From NCBI GenBank assembly GCA_000974665.1, contig BBSY01000002.1, forward strand, positions 682,001 through 746,000: a stretch of 64,000 nucleotides of DNA. Direction: 5' to 3'. The first letter of the stretch is position 1; every line of letters begins with the position of its first letter. The translations under genes and the position numbers were made by a program. The notes below the pieces were generated by a model, which saw nothing but the letters and a program-made list of their open reading frames with translations, did not search any database and was not told the origin of the DNA. Source of the DNA: an alpha proteobacterium U9-1i (GTDB lineage Bacteria > Pseudomonadota > Alphaproteobacteria > Caulobacterales > Aquidulcibacteraceae). Of the stretch, positions 61,233 through 64,000 are shown piece by piece.

Positions 61233-62372
61233 ATGATCCGCCTTTCCGTATCGCAGCTCACGCTCACCGATTTCCGCAATCACGCGGCGCTCGAACTCGC
61301 GCTTGACGCGCGTCCCGTGTGCCTGTTCGGCCCCAACGGCGCTGGCAAAACCAATCTGATCGAAGCGCTCACCATGCTCGCGCCGGGAAGGGGTTTGCGC
61401 GCTGCGGGGCTCATGGAAGTCGCGCGCGGCGGCGGTGGTGAGCGCGCGCAGCCGTGGGCGGTGTTCGCGCGCATCGTCAGCGACGGCGAGGAGACCATCG
61501 TTGGGGCCGGCGCCGAGCGAACGCCCGAGGGCGGCTTGAAGCGCGTCACCCGCCGCGACGGCCGCCCCGCCACCGCTTCCGAACTCGGCGATGCTGTACG
61601 CATGACGTGGCTCACGCCCGCGATGGACCGTCTTTGGTCCGGCCCCGCCGGCGACCGGCGCAAATTCTTTGATCGCCTCACATTGTCCCGCGCGCCCGAG
61701 CACGGCCAGGCCGCCGTGGCGTACGAACGCGCTTTGCGCGAACGCACGCGGCTCTTAAGCGAGCGCGTGTTCGACGATGCCTGGCTTAGCGGCCTCGAGC
61801 GCGAGATGGCCGCGCACGGCGCCGCCATCGCCGCCGCACGCGTTGAGACACTCGCGCGTTTGCAGGAGGCGATCGACGCGCGGCCTGACGGCGCGTTCCC
61901 GAAAGCCGTGCTTGCGCTTGAAGGTTTGCTTGAGAACCGCTTCGCCAACGGCGCAAAAAGCGCCGATGTCGAAGAAGATTTCACCGAATTGCTGCGCGAC
62001 GTTCGCCCGCGCGACGCCGGCGCCGGGCGCGCGCTTGATGGCCCGCACCGTTCCGATTTGCTCGCGCGTCACGCTGGCAAGGATATGCCGGCTGACCAAT
62101 GCTCGACCGGCGAGCAGAAGGCGCTGCTGATCGGCCTTTCCTTGGCGCAAGCACGCGCGTTGGCCGACGATCCGGGCGCCGGTCCCGCGCTGATCCTCAT
62201 CGACGAAGCCGCCGCGCACCTCGATTCCATCCGCCGCGCGGCGCTCTACGAGGAATTGCTCGCCGGCGCGGGCCAAGCGTGGCTCACCGGCACGGATGAA
62301 AACCTGTTCGAAGCGTTCGGCGCACGCGCGCAGCGCTTCGAGGTGCGTGATGGTAAAGTGAGCGCGGCATGA
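61233..62372 (+). CDS. recF: DNA replication and repair protein RecF
   Basis: A 379-residue SMC-like ABC ATPase that helps load RecA at gaps. Walker A is FGPNGAGKTNLIEAL (about 29-43), the signature motif is STGEQKALLIGLSLAQA, and Walker B is LILIDEAAAHLD. Arm region 90-250 is rich in Ala/Arg as in other RecF proteins of this class. The ATG at 61233 is preferred over an extension into the palindromic element upstream. It overlaps the following gene by 4 bases (ATGA). Confidence 0.95.
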   Translation: MIRLSVSQLTLTDFRNHAALELALDARPVCLFGPNGAGKTNLIEALTMLAPGRGLRAAGLMEVARGGGGERAQPWAVFARIVSDGEETIVGAGAERTPEGGLKRVTRRDGRPATASELGDAVRMTWLTPAMDRLWSGPAGDRRKFFDRLTLSRAPEHGQAAVAYERALRERTRLLSERVFDDAWLSGLEREMAAHGAAIAAARVETLARLQEAIDARPDGAFPKAVLALEGLLENRFANGAKSADVEEDFTELLRDVRPRDAGAGRALDGPHRSDLLARHAGKDMPADQCSTGEQKALLIGLSLAQARALADDPGAGPALILIDEAAAHLDSIRRAALYEELLAGAGQAWLTGTDENLFEAFGARAQRFEVRDGKVSAA

Positions 62373-63031
62373 CCATGGACGGACGCCCGTCTCGTCTTTC
62401 GGACATCCGGCTCTTCGCCGGGATGTCCCATAGCTATCTCGAAGGCTTCGAGGAGGTCACGGCGTTTGCCAGAAGGATGGCGTGGTTCCTGAACGGCGAA
62501 GAATTCAGCATCGGCGCCCACACGCATATGTACGTGTTCTTTTCACCAACCACGCCGATCGGGACCGCGAGTGTCGTCGAACAGGGTATGGATTGGTGGT
62601 TCCGTTACACATATGTCGGGGCGCCGCGCGAATTGGCGCGCTCGCCCGAAACGTCGTTGCTCCTGGAGGAGGGCGTCATCGCCGCGCTAAAGGCAAATCG
62701 TCCGGACAAGGCCGAACTTATTGATGCTGCCGCCGCCACCGTTCGCGCTCATGGAGAGCGCATGCGGTTTCTCCTCAAGTTCAAGGAAACGAAGGCTTAT
62801 GTGGCCGAGACGGCCTTCACCATCAGCGAACGCGAGCCCGCGAAAGTACGGACGCTTCGCACCGAAAAATCGACGGGTGCAATGTTCGATTCACCTCCGA
62901 TCCTCGCCATTGATGCGCGCGTCCATGTGAACGAATCCCTGGGTATCCCGTTTTCTGAGTACGCGCCGTGCTCGGAGCGCCCGCCTATATCCAAGATCGT
63001 CAAATGGCAGGGCGTCGTTTCCCCAGCGTGA
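62369..63031 (+). CDS. Unknown protein translationally coupled to recF
   Basis: A 220-residue soluble protein that I do not recognise. It has no signal peptide, membrane helix or nucleotide motif. Features: SHSYLEGFEEVTAFARRM near residue 20, an HTHMYVFFSPTTPIG stretch, a WWFRYTYV aromatic patch and a long charged middle (ERMRFLLKFKETKAYVAETA). Three proline/cysteine residues cluster at the C-terminus (APCSERPPI). The ATGA overlap with recF argues that it is a true gene expressed with recF. Confidence 0.65.
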   Translation: MTMDGRPSRLSDIRLFAGMSHSYLEGFEEVTAFARRMAWFLNGEEFSIGAHTHMYVFFSPTTPIGTASVVEQGMDWWFRYTYVGAPRELARSPETSLLLEEGVIAALKANRPDKAELIDAAAATVRAHGERMRFLLKFKETKAYVAETAFTISEREPAKVRTLRTEKSTGAMFDSPPILAIDARVHVNESLGIPFSEYAPCSERPPISKIVKWQGVVSPA

Positions 63032-63083
63032 CCAGTGACATCAGGCACGGCTTTGAGGCACGATGTGCGTCAGAGGAAACGCC

Positions 63084-64000
63084 ATGTCGTCGATCTGGGA
63101 TTACGAGTACGACTACGACCCGAACGAAGATGCGTGGTCGGCCGATCTCACAACCATGGACGTCAGCGTCGCCGAGCGCTTCCGCGACGACAACATGTGG
63201 CCGTTCTTCGCGCGTCTGCGGCGCGATGCGCCGGTGCATTTCTGCCCGGAAAGCCGCTTCGGCCCGTATTGGTCGGTGACCAAATTCAACGACATCATGC
63301 ATGTCGAGACCAACCACAGAATCTTCTCGTCAGAGCCGGCGATCACCATCTTCGACCAGATGGAGGATTTTCCATTGCCGATGTTCATCGCGATGGATCC
63401 GCCGAAGCATGACGTGCAACGCAAAACCGTGAGCCCGATCGTCGCGCCCGACAATCTCGCGAAGCTGGAGCCGGTCATCCGCCAGCGCGCGGGCCAGTTG
63501 TTGGATGAAGTTCCGCGCGGCGAGGAATTCAATTGGGTCGATAAAATATCCATCGAGCTGACGACTCAAATGCTCGCGACATTATTCGATTTTCCCTGGG
63601 AAGATCGCCGCAAGCTCACCCGTTGGTCGGACGTCGCGACCGCCGGGCCGGGTTCGGGTATCGTTGAAAGCCAGGATCAGCGCCGCGCAGAATTGTTGGA
63701 GTGCCTGGCGTACTTCACCGAGCTCTGGAACGATCGCGCCAAGAAAGATCCGCAGCCTGACCTGATCTCGATGCTCGTGCACGGCGAGAACACGCGCAAC
63801 ATGGCGCCTCAGGAATATCTCGGAAACCTGATCCTGCTGATCGTCGGCGGCAACGACACGACACGCAATTCCATGACCGGTTCGCTCTATGCGCTCAACA
63901 AATGGCCGGACCAGCAAAAGAAGTTGCGCGAGAACCCAACGCTCATTCCGTCACTCGTCTCTGAAACGATCCGCTGGCAAACGCCGCTCGCCCACATGCG
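63084..64000 (+). CDS. CYP153-like cytochrome P450, 3' end outside window
   Basis: An open frame of 305 codons to the window edge encoding the N-terminal two thirds of a bacterial P450. The I-helix motif VGGNDTTRNSMTG and the K-helix ETIRWQTPLAHM (ExxR) are present; the heme-binding Cys loop would lie beyond the edge. The NDTTRNSM and ETIRWQTPLAHM wording is like that of the CYP153 terminal alkane hydroxylases. The ATG at 63084 follows CAGAGGAAAC, a reasonable ribosome-binding site. The gene is cut by the window, so partners (ferredoxin, reductase) cannot be seen. Confidence 0.85.
   Translation, partial: MSSIWDYEYDYDPNEDAWSADLTTMDVSVAERFRDDNMWPFFARLRRDAPVHFCPESRFGPYWSVTKFNDIMHVETNHRIFSSEPAITIFDQMEDFPLPMFIAMDPPKHDVQRKTVSPIVAPDNLAKLEPVIRQRAGQLLDEVPRGEEFNWVDKISIELTTQMLATLFDFPWEDRRKLTRWSDVATAGPGSGIVESQDQRRAELLECLAYFTELWNDRAKKDPQPDLISMLVHGENTRNMAPQEYLGNLILLIVGGNDTTRNSMTGSLYALNKWPDQQKKLRENPTLIPSLVSETIRWQTPLAHM

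Noticed and set aside
1-64000. tRNA genes, CRISPR arrays, prophage or insertion sequences
   Set aside because: Looked for along the window by eye. No tRNA cloverleaf, regularly spaced repeats, integrase or transposase was recognised. A covariance-model search would be needed to exclude small RNAs.

Overview
The window is a contiguous piece of a GC-rich alphaproteobacterial chromosome, most likely from the Caulobacterales or a Hyphomonadaceae-like lineage. The pointers are enoyl-CoA hydratase-rpsT-dnaA linkage, divergent mutM and ubiE-ubiB-coaBC, a trimmed rimP-nusA-ylxR-infB-rbfA-truB-rpsO-pnp operon, several TonB-dependent receptors, GANTC sites ahead of dnaA, EcfG-type stress promoters, and dispersed palindromes of the kind common in this class. 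Genus-level placement is inference only. Genes are tightly packed, often with ATGA/TGATG overlaps. I recognised no tRNA, rRNA, CRISPR array, prophage or insertion sequence.

Layout. 1-12.3 kb: the end of yeaH plus spoVR (+), then mostly minus-strand metabolic and proteolytic genes (DUF885 protein, Pif1-like helicase, M1 aminopeptidase, trans-sulfuration enzyme, aldehyde dehydrogenase). 12.4-24.2 kb: trmB, a lipoprotein, then the translation and RNA-decay operon from rimP to pnp, with an extra lipoprotein gene between infB and rbfA. 24.2-32.9 kb: a methyltransferase, small membrane proteins, the fatty-acid genes fabI and fabB-fabA separated by two small single-span membrane protein genes that each carry a good EcfG-type promoter, two small exported proteins, a 2-hydroxyacid dehydrogenase and rsgA. 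33-44.2 kb: an envelope and uptake region with a ZnuD-like receptor behind a Zur-like operator, a GH13 glucosidase, two tandem TonB-dependent receptors, a PhoD-type phosphatase and an alpha/beta hydrolase. 44.2-56.7 kb: a MoeB/ThiF-like E1 enzyme, cysK, a permease, dut, an SRPBCC-ArsR pair with its own perfect operator palindrome, coaBC-ubiB-ubiE and mutM. 56.8-64 kb: enoyl-CoA hydratase, rpsT, a roughly 400-bp leader, dnaA, dnaN, recF, an unknown gene and the start of a CYP153-like cytochrome P450 cut by the window edge.

The observations most worth following are: (1) a double-hairpin palindromic element carried in frame inside trmB, with a related element forming the C-terminal tail of rimP and others between genes, reminiscent of Rickettsia palindromic elements; (2) a DnaA whose P-loop, arginine-finger position and DNA-binding signature depart from the canonical residues although it sits at the standard dnaA locus; (3) an EcfG-controlled pair of small membrane proteins splitting the fabA-fabB/fabI set; (4) a Zur-like palindrome in front of a ZnuD-like receptor; (5) four convergent gene pairs whose stop codons share the same four bases. 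I did not find one large, obviously new multi-gene system. The novelty here lies in repeats, regulation and a divergent initiator.
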